Positions 18,016 through 26,958 are shown, counted from the first letter of the stretch. The stretch is DNA of 64,000 nucleotides from Gluconacetobacter diazotrophicus PA1 5 (GCF_000021325.1 NC_011365.1:1584501-1648500); one strand, 5' to 3'. A program made the numbers and translations. The notes: generated by a model from the letters alone, not told the origin.

Positions 18016-18039
18016 GCATTCCCCAACCGTATGCCAGGA

Positions 18040-19608
18040 TCATGTAAGCTCCCGTAACGGCGCCTCCTCCGTGCCACAAGGCGATGACCGGCTAAGTATG
18101 CGCCGCGCATGCTTATGGCCACCAGATGCCGCTCGGCGATACCAGAGCGCGGCCTGTGCCATATTCGACCCGATTGCGCCTCGCTTGTGATGAAAACTCC
18201 CGAGTGCATACATGGCGCCGATGTGACCGGCCTTTGCGCCTTTGAAAAAAAACTCCCGAGCGAGGCCGGCGTCCGCCTTGCCTCCAAGACCGTTCATGAT
18301 CATTTGGCCCGCAGCGACGTGAGCCGTCACGATTCCCCCCTTAGAAGCCTTGATGAACAGTTCTCTGGCCATGACCATGTCACCCCCCTTCAAGGATCTT
18401 ATGCACAGCGCCAGGGCAAGATACGCCAACGGAATATCCTGGGCGCATAGGGCGTTGAGCTTCGCGAGGACGCGAGCCTGGAATTCGCCCGGATTCCGTA
18501 CGCTCGCGGCAAGCTTGCGCACGGCCGGTTCATATCCATGTTGCAGAGCCAGGAGATAACACTCTACGGCCTCGATGGACGTTCCGCCCGGCTCCTGAAG
18601 ACGCTCGATGGCCTCTCCCAGCCTGAAGATCGAAACCGGATCGCCATGTCCGGCTCCTATTTCATACCATCGCCTCATTTCATATGCATGGTGTCTGGCG
18701 GCATACATTTCGCCCAGAAGACGGCAGGCGCTCCAGTCTCCCTTGAGTGCTGCGCGTCTCAACCAGGTTTCCCCTGCTGTTCGATTGGGGGGACCACCAT
18801 GGCCGTCGAGCAGAAAAGTACTCAGGCGCATCATGGCCTTGATCACGCCGCCTTCGGCGGCCTGCCGGTACAATTCCCGGCTTCTGGACAGGTCTTTTTC
18901 CACTCCGGATCCGACTTCGTACAATCCACCCAGAAGATATGCGGCAACGGGACTTTTCTCCTCCATGGCAAAAAGAAGCGCCTTCTCCGCCTCCTTGAGA
19001 GCAGGAAGGCCCGCACTCCGAAACCGTAGGAGCGTTTGTCCAAGACCAAGTCCTGCCTTGCGGCTTCCCGCCTCCATCGCAGCCCTATAATGCTTTATGG
19101 CCATATCGATATCCTTATAGGCTGACCTCTCTAACGAATAGATATAACCAAGGCAGACGTGCCCTTCTGCCACGCCGCCCGCGATCGCCTTATTTGCCCA
19201 ATAAAGAGCCTTGTCAGTGTCAACATTGTTTCTGCCATGCCGCTCATCTTTAACCAGTCGAGCAACATGCGAAGCATCCTCGAAGTCGGGAAGCCCTTCG
19301 AGATACAGAAAGGAAAGCTTGGCCATAGCCTCGGCAATTCCGGCATCGGCCGCTGCAGTCAGCCTGCATAAAGCCTGTGCTCGGTTGCGCGGCACGCCTT
19401 TGCCTTCGAGATAGCAGAGTCCAAGCTGATACTGGGCTTCCGGTCTGCCTCTGTTCGCAGCTCCTAAGAAGCACTTCGCGGCTTTTACCCAATCCGCAAT
19501 TTGATCCGATGCCAGGTAGCGCTTTCCTTTTCCGTACAATCGGTTTCCCGGCAAGTACGTGTTTCTGTCGAAAATGTTTCGAAAAGAAACCACGACTGAC
19601 ATCCTCAC
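18040..19608 (-). CDS. Sel1-repeat (SLR/TPR-like) protein of the type I secretion locus
   Basis: This 522-residue alpha-solenoid is built of about nine or ten Sel1-like repeats of roughly 36 residues. Examples are AAKCFLGAANRGRPEAQYQL-GLCYLEGKGV, YLLGGLYEVGSG, RELYRQAAEGGVIKAMMRLS and ALWYRRAASGGHKHARRIL. No signal peptide is evident, so it is probably cytoplasmic. Sel1 proteins act as scaffolds in signalling or secretion; no catalytic motif is present. A GTG start at 19608 is preferred because AGGA lies nine bases upstream; an ATG at 19602 is the alternative. It follows the HlyD gene by 30 bp on the same strand, so it is probably co-expressed. Codon use looks more AT-rich than in the flanking housekeeping genes. 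Confidence 0.85.
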   Translation of the reverse strand: MRMSVVVSFRNIFDRNTYLPGNRLYGKGKRYLASDQIADWVKAAKCFLGAANRGRPEAQYQLGLCYLEGKGVPRNRAQALCRLTAAADAGIAEAMAKLSFLYLEGLPDFEDASHVARLVKDERHGRNNVDTDKALYWANKAIAGGVAEGHVCLGYIYSLERSAYKDIDMAIKHYRAAMEAGSRKAGLGLGQTLLRFRSAGLPALKEAEKALLFAMEEKSPVAAYLLGGLYEVGSGVEKDLSRSRELYRQAAEGGVIKAMMRLSTFLLDGHGGPPNRTAGETWLRRAALKGDWSACRLLGEMYAARHHAYEMRRWYEIGAGHGDPVSIFRLGEAIERLQEPGGTSIEAVECYLLALQHGYEPAVRKLAASVRNPGEFQARVLAKLNALCAQDIPLAYLALALCIRSLKGGDMVMARELFIKASKGGIVTAHVAAGQMIMNGLGGKADAGLAREFFFKGAKAGHIGAMYALGSFHHKRGAIGSNMAQAALWYRRAASGGHKHARRILSRSSPCGTEEAPLRELT

Positions 19609-19638
19609 TTAGAATTTTCCTGAAAGAATAAGTCCGTT

Positions 19639-21105
19639 TTACGGTTCCCTCATACCATCGGTAATAAGTGGCATTATACTATTCAGAAGGAATCGCATAA
19701 TGGTACGCTTGCCCACTTGAATATCGGCGGTGACGGGCATGCCCGGACGTGGGTGGAAAAACGACGGGACACCATGCAGCGTGTAACGCTCGATGCGCAG
19801 GCGCACGCGGTAATAGGATTGGGCGGCGTCGGCAGGGTCATTACTCTGAGCAGCCGCCCTTTCGGCGCTTGATGATGGTCCTTGTCCAGTCTGCCCATCG
19901 AACGTGTCGGCACTGATCTCGCGTACGGTCGCCTCGGCGCCGCCATATTGCGAGTATGGAAAAGTCGCGAATTTGAGGAGCGCCTTATTGCCGGGTTGTA
20001 CAAAGCCTGCGTCCTTGCCGCTCAGATGGGTTTCGACTTCGAGCCCGCTATCGATTGGAACAAGAGTCATCAGTTCCGAGCCGGTGGTGAGGACGGATCC
20101 GGTCGACAGTTTAGCAATCGTCAAGACGATGGCGTCGTTCTGGGCCTTCAGGACGGTCATGCTCTTGCGGAGCTTCGCCTTCTGATAGTCGCTGTCAGCC
20201 GTGGAAAGCTTGTGCTGGGCATCGCTCAGGTCGTGATAGATGTCGGCTTTCCACGTTTCGATATAGCCTTGCCGCTCGGCGACCAGCGCCTGCAGCTTGC
20301 TTCGGACGGACGCGCCGTCGTGCTGCGCCAGGATTTCGGATCGCGTTACCTCCATCAGGTCGTTTTGAGCGCTTAGCGTGGAGAGGCGGCTTCCAACCTG
20401 GTCGGCCTGCAAGCGTGCCCGCATCGCACGAACGTCGTTTGCGACCTTGACGCGCGCCGCATACATATCGGCATTGGCCAGGTCCCCCTGGAGATCGGCG
20501 GTCTGGGACGCGATCTGTTCCTGATAGTTGGCGATTTTTGCGTCGAACTCCGCTTTTCGGCGCAGAAATGTCTCCGCCTGTTGTGTCGAGGCAGGATTGT
20601 CTCGATCCGGTTTGTAGTCCCGACCTTGCGCTTCGGCGGAGAGACGCGCGACCTCGGCGCCGTAGCTCTGGGTCTGCGATCGCAGGTCCTCGATATCGGC
20701 GTCATTGACAGTAGGATCGAGTCGCACCAGCACCTGCCCCTTATGAACGAGGTCGCCTTCATGCACGTCGATACTATGAATGATCGACGTTTCGAAGGGC
20801 TGCACGACGAGGGGCTGCTGGGTGGATATGATCTTGCCGGTGGTGGACACCACCCGGTTCAGAGGAAATACCGCCATGAACACAATGCTGCTCGCGGTCA
20901 GGGCCCCGATCAGCCAGGAGATGTATTGTGCCGCTGGCGTCGGCGGCATATTGACGAGCGCGGTGGTCGGTGAATGAAACTCGATCAGCGCTGGCGGCAG
21001 GTCGGCGAAGGAAAACGGATCAGCGGCCCGGGGCAGAAAATCCTTCGTCTTCTCGATCTCGTCCTTTTTGCCGACAGCGGGCGGCGCGATCTCCTGGATG
21101 TTCAC
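19639..21105 (-). CDS. HlyD-family type I secretion periplasmic adaptor
   Basis: This 488-residue membrane-fusion protein spans from the inner membrane into the periplasm and links the ABC exporter to TolC. After a cytoplasmic tail of about 60 residues there is one membrane helix (SWLIGALTASSIVFMAVFPL), then the lipoyl motif GKIISTQQPLVVQPFETSII...EGDLVHKGQVLVRLDPT. A long coiled-coil hairpin (about residues 140-330) and a C-terminal beta-barrel with the HlyD signature RPGMPVTADIQVGKRTIMRFLL complete it. The start is a GTG at 21105, only two bases after the ABC stop, indicating coupling. It lacks the second lipoyl half found in RND adaptors, as expected for the HlyD class. Confidence 0.93.
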   Translation of the reverse strand: MNIQEIAPPAVGKKDEIEKTKDFLPRAADPFSFADLPPALIEFHSPTTALVNMPPTPAAQYISWLIGALTASSIVFMAVFPLNRVVSTTGKIISTQQPLVVQPFETSIIHSIDVHEGDLVHKGQVLVRLDPTVNDADIEDLRSQTQSYGAEVARLSAEAQGRDYKPDRDNPASTQQAETFLRRKAEFDAKIANYQEQIASQTADLQGDLANADMYAARVKVANDVRAMRARLQADQVGSRLSTLSAQNDLMEVTRSEILAQHDGASVRSKLQALVAERQGYIETWKADIYHDLSDAQHKLSTADSDYQKAKLRKSMTVLKAQNDAIVLTIAKLSTGSVLTTGSELMTLVPIDSGLEVETHLSGKDAGFVQPGNKALLKFATFPYSQYGGAEATVREISADTFDGQTGQGPSSSAERAAAQSNDPADAAQSYYRVRLRIERYTLHGVPSFFHPRPGMPVTADIQVGKRTIMRFLLNSIMPLITDGMREP

Positions 21106-21107
21106 GA

Positions 21108-23465
21108 TCAGCCTCCCTCAGCAACCACTGGCGCGAATTCGGTCTCGCTCGCGCGGCGAGCGCCGGCGCGACGTTCCGTGTGCCTATTCTGCTGCATCCA
21201 AAGCGTACGATAGATCGTACAGCGCTCCAGCAATGCTTCGTGTGATCCGATATCCGCGACCCGCCCGTGTTCCATGACCAGAATCTGGTCGCAATTCACC
21301 AGCGATGAAAGACGGTGAGAGACGATGATCATCGTGCGTCCCTTGCCCATGCGCTCGATATTGGCGCTGACGAGGGCTTCGCTCTCGGGATCGAGCGCGG
21401 AAGTCGCCTCGTCGAGGATCATCAATTTCGGATCCGAAATCAGAGCGCGGGCGATCGCGAGGCGTTGACGTTGGCCGCCTGAGATGTTGGTCGATCCTTC
21501 CTCGATCCAGGTCTCGTAGCCGGCGGGAAGGCGCTCGATGAACTCCTCGGCGCCCGCGAGCCGTGCCGCCCGCACGACGTCGTCAATGGTCAGCCCCGGC
21601 CGGCCGGCAGCGATATTGTCGCGTATCGTACCTCGAAACAGGAAATTATCCTGAAGCACCACGCCAAGGGAGCGGCGAAGATGGGTCAGGTTGATTTCGC
21701 GCAGATCGACCCCGTCCAGCTTCAGATAGCCTTCGTAGGAGCGGCTGACGCCTTGCAGCAGGCGGGTAATGGTCGACTTCCCGGAACCGGAACGACCGAC
21801 CAGACCGAGCATCGTCCCGGCTGGAAGCGCGAAACTGACGTCGTTCAGAGCCTTTGTCGTGGAGCCGGGATAGGTAAAGTTCACGTCGGTGAACGACAGC
21901 GCCCCCTTGATGGGTGGGCGCATGCCTTCGGTGAGCGCCTTCGTCTCGGTGGACTGGTTGAGCACGGAACCCGCTTCGGCAAGCGAGGTCGTCACTTCGT
22001 TCAGATCGTCGAGCAGCCGCGCCACGCCCACCAACGGCGCCGCGACGCGTCCCCCGAGCATCATGAAGGCGACCAACGCACCGACGCCGACAGTGCTGGC
22101 ATTGGTCAGCGCAAGATAGGCTCCCACAAGGATGATGCCACGATTGATGAACATCTCCAGCGGCATGGTCACTGTGGTCGGCCAGTTCGCGATGCGTCCG
22201 ACGGAGAGCTTCCATCGGACGACGTCGGCGGTGCGACGATCCCATTCCTGCTTGCGGGCTGGTTCGAGCGCCAGGGTCTTGACCGTCCGGATTCCGGCTA
22301 CGGTTTCGTAAATGACCGAGGATCGTTCTGCCTCAGCCTTGACGAGCCTGCCATAGATACGACCGACGGGCCGCATGAACACGGCGATGACCAGGCCGAT
22401 CATCCCGGCGGTCGCCACTGTCATCCATGCCAGGGTCGAACTGAGATAGAAGAGGAAGGGCAGAATGACCACTAGCGTAAACATATCGAGGAACGTCGAC
22501 ATAAGCCGTCCGGTCATGAAGTCCCGGACCTTGTAGATCGCCATCACCCGGCCGATAATGTTGCCGGCCTGCTGCTGTTCAAAATATTCGAGAGGTAACG
22601 CCAGGAGGCGATTGAATAGATGGAGCGATATTCTGGCATCGATCCGTGTCGTCAGAATGAGCGTCAGTTCGCGTCGCCCGAAGGACAGCAGGATCTCGTA
22701 AAACGAAAGCATCAGAACGATGGCCGCGATGGAGACAAGTGTCGTCATCGAGTGGTTGTTCACCACGCGGTCGATGACCTGCATGACCGCCAGTGGCGGG
22801 AAAATCTGCAGGACGCTCAAGGTCAGGGAGGAGAAGGTAATATCGCGCAGCGATTTCTTCTCGCGTAGCACCATCCTGGCCAGCCAGGCCATGTTGATCG
22901 GCGCATCCATCTCGCTCTGATCCTGCCGGCGTTTGATCAGGATGATATCGCCATTCCAGATCTCCGACAGCCGCATTTCGTCTATGGGAACTGGCGGCTC
23001 CGCTTCATGCGCCATCGGGTCGCGCAGCCAGATAACGCCGCGCTCGGTCTCCGCATTCACCATCAGCGCGGCGGAGCCATCCCGGAACATCAGTACAATC
23101 GGCGGGGAGTTACGCATCCGGACGAGATGACGCCATTCGACCCGCATTCCTTTGGCCACTGCCCCCTGTTCATTCAGCCATCGGACCAACGTGGCGGACG
23201 AGGGCGATTGTTCACCCGGCTCCGCCATGAAATCAAGCACATCGAGTTGTAGTCCGTGGAAACGGCCGGCGGCGATTACCGCTCGCAGCCTGATTAGGGC
23301 AGGCGTTTCCTGTTCTCTCTGGCTTGCATATGTACCTTTGTTATTGTCGCCGGTTACCCCACCCAAATCATGGTCCTGGTCCTGGTCGGCAGCAGCAAGC
23401 ACATCATCGGCTAAATCCACAGATCGTCCTCTACAATGTTCACTAATACCAACGGTTATAGGCAT
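21108..23465 (-). CDS. Type I secretion ABC exporter with degenerate C39-like domain; 5' end altered by IS630
   Basis: The protein is 785 residues if translation begins at the ATG at 23465. The order is a C39-like N-terminal domain (about residues 55-190) without the catalytic Cys of true bacteriocin peptidases, a five- or six-helix ABC membrane domain, and an ATPase. The ATPase has Walker A GLVGRSGSGKSTI, signature NISGGQRQRLAIARAL and Walker B LMILDEATSALD. This is the LapB/RTX-exporter type that moves unfolded substrates with a C-terminal signal. The first seven or so codons lie inside an IS630 terminal repeat. The native frame upstream of the insertion had a GTG (now beyond the IS) shortly after a stop, so the original start was probably lost or displaced. 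An internal GTG shortly after the IS junction could also be used. Confidence 0.9.
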   Translation of the reverse strand: MPITVGISEHCRGRSVDLADDVLAAADQDQDHDLGGVTGDNNKGTYASQREQETPALIRLRAVIAAGRFHGLQLDVLDFMAEPGEQSPSSATLVRWLNEQGAVAKGMRVEWRHLVRMRNSPPIVLMFRDGSAALMVNAETERGVIWLRDPMAHEAEPPVPIDEMRLSEIWNGDIILIKRRQDQSEMDAPINMAWLARMVLREKKSLRDITFSSLTLSVLQIFPPLAVMQVIDRVVNNHSMTTLVSIAAIVLMLSFYEILLSFGRRELTLILTTRIDARISLHLFNRLLALPLEYFEQQQAGNIIGRVMAIYKVRDFMTGRLMSTFLDMFTLVVILPFLFYLSSTLAWMTVATAGMIGLVIAVFMRPVGRIYGRLVKAEAERSSVIYETVAGIRTVKTLALEPARKQEWDRRTADVVRWKLSVGRIANWPTTVTMPLEMFINRGIILVGAYLALTNASTVGVGALVAFMMLGGRVAAPLVGVARLLDDLNEVTTSLAEAGSVLNQSTETKALTEGMRPPIKGALSFTDVNFTYPGSTTKALNDVSFALPAGTMLGLVGRSGSGKSTITRLLQGVSRSYEGYLKLDGVDLREINLTHLRRSLGVVLQDNFLFRGTIRDNIAAGRPGLTIDDVVRAARLAGAEEFIERLPAGYETWIEEGSTNISGGQRQRLAIARALISDPKLMILDEATSALDPESEALVSANIERMGKGRTMIIVSHRLSSLVNCDQILVMEHGRVADIGSHEALLERCTIYRTLWMQQNRHTERRAGARRASETEFAPVVAEGG

Positions 23466-24607
23466 TGACCTGTGTGTGCCCATTTTCTGAGTCCGATGGA
23501 TCGGATGGTTTCCGGCAGGGCAGTGAGATTGTTCCAGGCGCAGCAGGCGGCGTCGATGATGTGATCGATGCCGTCGAAGACGGTGTTGGACAGCCAGTTG
23601 GCGCGGAGGAACTGCCAGATATTCTCGACCGGGTTCAGTTCGGGGGCTCGGGACGGGAGGAAGATCAGGCTGACATTGCGGGGCAGCTTCAGCTTGTCGG
23701 TGGTATGCCATCCTGCGCGATCGAGCAGCACGACGGCGTGGGCGCCGCGGGCGACGCAGCGCGAGATTTCCTCGATATGCAATTGCATGCTGGCGGTGCC
23801 GATGAACGGTAGCGCCAGGCCGGCGGCCTTGCCGCGCGCAGGGCAGATCGCTCCGAACAGCCAGGCATTGTCGTAGCGCTGGTCGGCCGGCTGGCGTGGC
23901 CGCGTGCCGCGCCGGGCCCATTGTCGGACGATGCCGTTCTTCTGGCCGATGCGGGCTTCGTCCTGGAACCAGATCTCGACCGGTTTTCCCTTCGGCAGAT
24001 GGCCGGTATGAGCGCTCAGGATGCGGGGGAAGTTTTTTTGAACGCTTCCATGACGGCAGCGTCCTGACCCGGATGGCGCGGCCGGGCGGTGATATAGGAA
24101 AAACCAAGCCGTTTCAGCAAAGTGGACACATGACGCTCGTGATAGACGACGCCGAAGCGCTCTTCGATCACGCGTTGCAGATCGACCCGGCGCCAGCGCA
24201 CCACGCCATCGCGCTGCCGATCCGGGCCCGCCTCGACCAGGGCCTTCAATTCGGTCTGCTGTGCGACACTCAGACGGCAGGCCGGCCCCGTGTGCTGATG
24301 GTCGCGCAGGCCATCGGGTCCCTCGGTATTGAAGCGATGCACCCAGTCCCGCAACGTCTGGCGGTCCATGCCGCCTACGCGGGCCGCGTCCGTCCGGCTG
24401 GCCCCGTCACGGATCGCCGCCAGGGCCAGAAGCCGGCGCGCGGCATTCGCCTGCCGGCTTCTGGTCGCAAGTCTCCTCAGGTCAGAGGCCGAATAATCAT
24501 CCCGTAGCTTCACCGCCCTCGTCATCAGCCAGATCCTCCCCCAGCAAGAGAATCAGAACCCACACCGTTCGTCACTTCACACACGAGTCAGGGGCTGCGT
24601 CCTTTGG
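23449..24607 (-). mobile_element. IS630-family insertion sequence
   Basis: The 1159 bp element is flanked by TA dinucleotides at 23447-23448 and 24608-24609, the TA duplication expected of IS630/Tc1-mariner elements. The outer ends CCAACGG (left) and CCAAAGG (right, complement) match at six of seven bases. A second matched block, GTGTGTG, lies about 30 bp in from each end (23472-23478 and its complement at 24578-24584). The transposase lies on the minus strand and its stop is inside the left end. Insertion is at the 5' end of the type I secretion ABC exporter gene, in the same orientation. Removing it restores ...CACTAATATAATGC... at the junction. Confidence 0.9.
23456..24525 (-). CDS. IS630-family DDE transposase, two frames joined by a -1 shift at an A7 run
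   Basis: The first frame (24525 to 24016, 169 residues) has an N-terminal helix-turn-helix (LLALAAIRDGASRTDAARV...RQTLRDWVHRF). The second frame continues after a -1 shift and carries the catalytic DDE residues in WFQDEARIG, VVLLDRAGWH and PELNPVENIW, ending GLRKWAHTGQCL at 23456. The shift point is a run of seven A on the coding strand (complement of 24033-24039) in TTC AAA AAA ACT. The stop of frame one follows only a few codons later. Such A-runs are typical programmed frameshift or transcription-slippage sites in IS630 relatives. A simple disabling deletion of one A cannot be excluded from sequence alone. Confidence 0.88.
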
Positions 24608-24609
24608 TA

Positions 24610-24954
24610 TAATGCACGGGTCAGCGATGGCGCCGTCTCGGTTAGCATAGCCGCACATTGAACGAGCCGCGAGATACAGTACTGGTCTATAAAGACGATC
24701 CCGGGTAGAGGGGACACCGCCCCTTCAGATACAGTGGGGATGTTCCGGAACACCCATGCTGTATGGAGCCTGATTACGTCCTATCCTACCGTCACGGCAA
24801 CAAGGGCTCAAAAGCTGGCTGACCCAGGAGCGTCTCCCCGACCGCGCTGGGGACAAGAAACACTTATGCTCCTGGCCTATACAGAAGAGAACGTTGATCT
24901 ACTTGTACAAAACGGTCCTGTCTTCGCAGGGGACAGGACCGCGCAATCAACTGG
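24610..24954. other. Noncoding region between IS630 and the RTX-like gene
   Basis: These 345 bp hold no convincing gene. Before the IS insertion this was the upstream region of the ABC exporter, so its native promoter is expected here, but I cannot place -35 and -10 boxes with confidence. It contains a perfect 12 bp palindrome, TGTTCCGGAACA, at 24741-24752 and, at the right end, the terminator of the RTX-like gene (24909-24941). Confidence 0.6.
24909..24941 (-). terminator. Rho-independent terminator of the RTX-like gene
   Basis: On the minus strand the perfect 10 bp stem CGGTCCTGTC/GACAGGACCG (9 nt loop) is followed by TTTTG. It begins 14 bp after the stop of the RTX-like gene, making that gene a separate transcription unit from the exporter. 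Confidence 0.85.
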
Positions 24955-26028
24955 TTACGATGCCACGACTGTGTTAGCGGATTTATCATCGGTCAAGACG
25001 CCTGCTGCGACAGTATCGTGCGTTCCGAGCATCGTCGCGAGACTGCCGCCGGAATATGACAAATCGCTCGACGGACCGGGGCTTGTAGTGGCGGCCGACG
25101 TTGATCCGCTGGCATTGTTGAGGGCGATGACAGCCGAGTCAGCAAGCATCGAAGCATGCAGCCCTGCTCCATTCGCAATGGATGCCAGGGCGCTGCTGGC
25201 ATCCGTCGAGGCAGCAGAGGAAGTCGTGTCGTCGTTGGTCCACGCCGGTGCTGAATTCTCTACTGAAGATGAATAGGTGACGCCTCCTATGTTCACGGAA
25301 GATACATCTGTCAACTCGATGAATTTTCCATTTGCTGTGTCCTGGAGAAGCCAGTTGGACCCATCGTTCATATAGGAGTTTCCGTTGGTATCCTCATAGC
25401 CCCCTTCGTAGTCAGACAAGGCGTCGCTGGCATAATAGATATCGTTGCCACCCTCTGTTGTAATTATGTCATCGCCTGCGCTTTGGTAAAAGATGTCGTT
25501 CCCGGTTCCTTCATACAAGTAGTTTATTTGGTTTGATCCGGTAAATATATCATTTCCGTCCGAACCGTGAATATTGACGTGGACATTTTCGTTGTCCCAC
25601 ACGCCTGTCGAACTATTCCACTGTTCGAATGTCGTTCCCGAAAGATCCATGGTCTGGCCAGCCGAAGCGTAGTCCGACATGCTCAGACTATCGCTGACTC
25701 CACCAAAGTAAATTACGTTGGCTGCGCTTCCAGCCCCGGGGCTATACTCGAAAAGGCCGACGTCGGTGTAATCCGTCGTTATGTAAATAGCCACTTCCTG
25801 CGTACTGCTGGGAGTCGTAATGCCGCCGAGCCAGAGCGATCCCATCCAATATCTATAGCCACCGAGATCAACGTCACCGGACCCAGGAGTGTATTGGTTC
25901 TCTGTAAGGGTTATTAGGCCGTTATATCCATTTGCATCGACCTGCGTCAGGCCAATATCTCCCGTCAGCTGGATGTCCGTATCTGACGTCGAAAAATCTG
26001 ACGTTTCATTATAGACTGCCGTCACCAT
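24955..26028 (-). CDS. Small RTX-like protein, probable type I secretion substrate
   Basis: This 357-residue protein is acidic, contains no cysteine and has no N-terminal signal peptide. Residues about 154-200 contain four degenerate RTX-type calcium-binding repeats (GSDGNDIF, GTGNDIF, AGDDII, GGNDIY). The C-terminal 100 residues are Ser/Ala/Thr/Gly-rich, ending in a short hydrophobic tail (TVVAS), consistent with an uncleaved C-terminal secretion signal. It is transcribed alone (its own terminator follows) and sits between the ABC/HlyD genes and the TolC gene. RTX proteins fold on extracellular calcium. The N-terminal 150 residues, rich in Tyr, Asp and Thr, match no domain I recognise, so the extracellular function (adhesin, enzyme, biofilm matrix) is unknown. 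Confidence 0.75.
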   Translation of the reverse strand: MVTAVYNETSDFSTSDTDIQLTGDIGLTQVDANGYNGLITLTENQYTPGSGDVDLGGYRYWMGSLWLGGITTPSSTQEVAIYITTDYTDVGLFEYSPGAGSAANVIYFGGVSDSLSMSDYASAGQTMDLSGTTFEQWNSSTGVWDNENVHVNIHGSDGNDIFTGSNQINYLYEGTGNDIFYQSAGDDIITTEGGNDIYYASDALSDYEGGYEDTNGNSYMNDGSNWLLQDTANGKFIELTDVSSVNIGGVTYSSSVENSAPAWTNDDTTSSAASTDASSALASIANGAGLHASMLADSAVIALNNASGSTSAATTSPGPSSDLSYSGGSLATMLGTHDTVAAGVLTDDKSANTVVAS

Positions 26029-26244
26029 GATCCTTAACCCCCTTTAGCAACGAACAATTACGCCAAAAAAGCCAAGTTTAAACTTTCAGATGTTTCGAAG
26101 ATGCGCAAGGCAGTGAAAAATAAAAATATAGATACGTTTCATTCGTTTTGCGCATAGAAACGCCGTTCTGAATTTAATTGCAATCCCTTGGGACTTCCGC
26201 TTATGGTTTTCCCTATTAGAAAATTTGGCCTTGGGAGGCGGGAC
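26029..26244. promoter_or_regulatory. AT-rich divergent promoter region of the two candidate secreted proteins
   Basis: This 216 bp spacer separates the RTX-like gene (minus) from the Cys-free hypothetical gene (plus). It is distinctly AT-rich (for instance 26110-26160) compared with the core genome, and it must contain promoters for both. GGGAGG at 26234-26239 is a strong ribosome site for the plus-strand gene. A shared regulator is possible but no clear operator was read. Confidence 0.45.
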
Positions 26245-26958
26245 ATGGGAGTAATACCGGCAACGTCATCGGAAAATCAAGCGTACGATGCTTGGGCCGA
26301 AATCCAGGAGTCGTTTTATTTGGGCGGTTATGGGGGAAAACCGACAGCGGAGGCAGCCTCGGATACGACCGTAACAGATACTTCGGGCAATGGATCTGCG
26401 CTGTCCGTCAGCCTTGCTACTTCGACCAAAGAATACAACAGCGATGGGGTCAGAGTGGTGCTGCCTGCGGATAGTGGAATTAGCGCGAGCAGCGTCCCTC
26501 TAGGGACGACGATTAACGGAATGCCTGCGAGTGAGGAGGCAGGCGCTTCATTCATCGACATTCAGAGTCAGGTGGACGTCTCTACAATATCTTTATCTGC
26601 TCTTTATACGGCCGCAGGAAAAACGGCCAATGGAGAATCGGACACGGAGACGGCGGCCTTGCTCGCACAATTCGTCGCGACATCTGGCGGTTCGCAGGGC
26701 CCGATCTCATGGGCGGAAGAACCCGATGGAACGATCGAGTTTGCCACCTATTCACAGTCGGCCACCCCCTATAGCGACAATGGGGCCGGCTCATCAGGGT
26801 ATGGAACTGGAGACTCCGGCAGCACCGTCGCTTCGACCACGTCTGCCGATCCGGTTTCGACGAAACGGACCGGCCAAAGCAGCCTGCTTGATCAGTTATT
26901 CCAGATCTCGGACCAAAAACACAAATCTGGAAACAATGAGAGTTCCAAAAATACCTAA
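26245..26958 (+). CDS. Cys-free Ser/Thr/Gly-rich hypothetical protein; candidate second type I substrate
   Basis: The protein is 237 residues from the ATG at 26245, chosen for the ribosome site GGGAGG 5-10 bp upstream; the frame also opens at 26188. There is no signal peptide, no membrane helix and no cysteine. The composition (Ser, Thr, Ala, Gly, Asp) resembles the tail of the neighbouring RTX-like protein, but no calcium repeats are present. The C-terminus is hydrophilic and Lys/Asn/Ser-rich (QKHKSGNNESSKNT). I recognise no family. Its divergent location between exporter and TolC genes suggests a secreted product or a chaperone/regulator of secretion. That role is inference. Confidence 0.6.
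   Translation: MGVIPATSSENQAYDAWAEIQESFYLGGYGGKPTAEAASDTTVTDTSGNGSALSVSLATSTKEYNSDGVRVVLPADSGISASSVPLGTTINGMPASEEAGASFIDIQSQVDVSTISLSALYTAAGKTANGESDTETAALLAQFVATSGGSQGPISWAEEPDGTIEFATYSQSATPYSDNGAGSSGYGTGDSGSTVASTTSADPVSTKRTGQSSLLDQLFQISDQKHKSGNNESSKNT

Noticed and set aside
21108-24107. A single 999-codon minus-strand frame joining IS630 DNA to the ABC exporter
   Set aside because: The first 214 codons are an out-of-frame reading of the transposase gene (Arg/Pro-rich, no domain). The real exporter begins near the IS junction.
24741-24752. Perfect 12 bp palindrome TGTTCCGGAACA considered as an attachment or regulator site
   Set aside because: It is short enough to occur by chance in this GC context, and there is no second copy or integrase nearby. 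It is left as a note in the gap entry.
24734-25276. 180-codon plus-strand frame starting MGMFRNTHAVW
   Set aside because: It runs across the RTX-gene terminator and antisense to the RTX-like gene's C-terminal coding region, with no ribosome site or homology seen.
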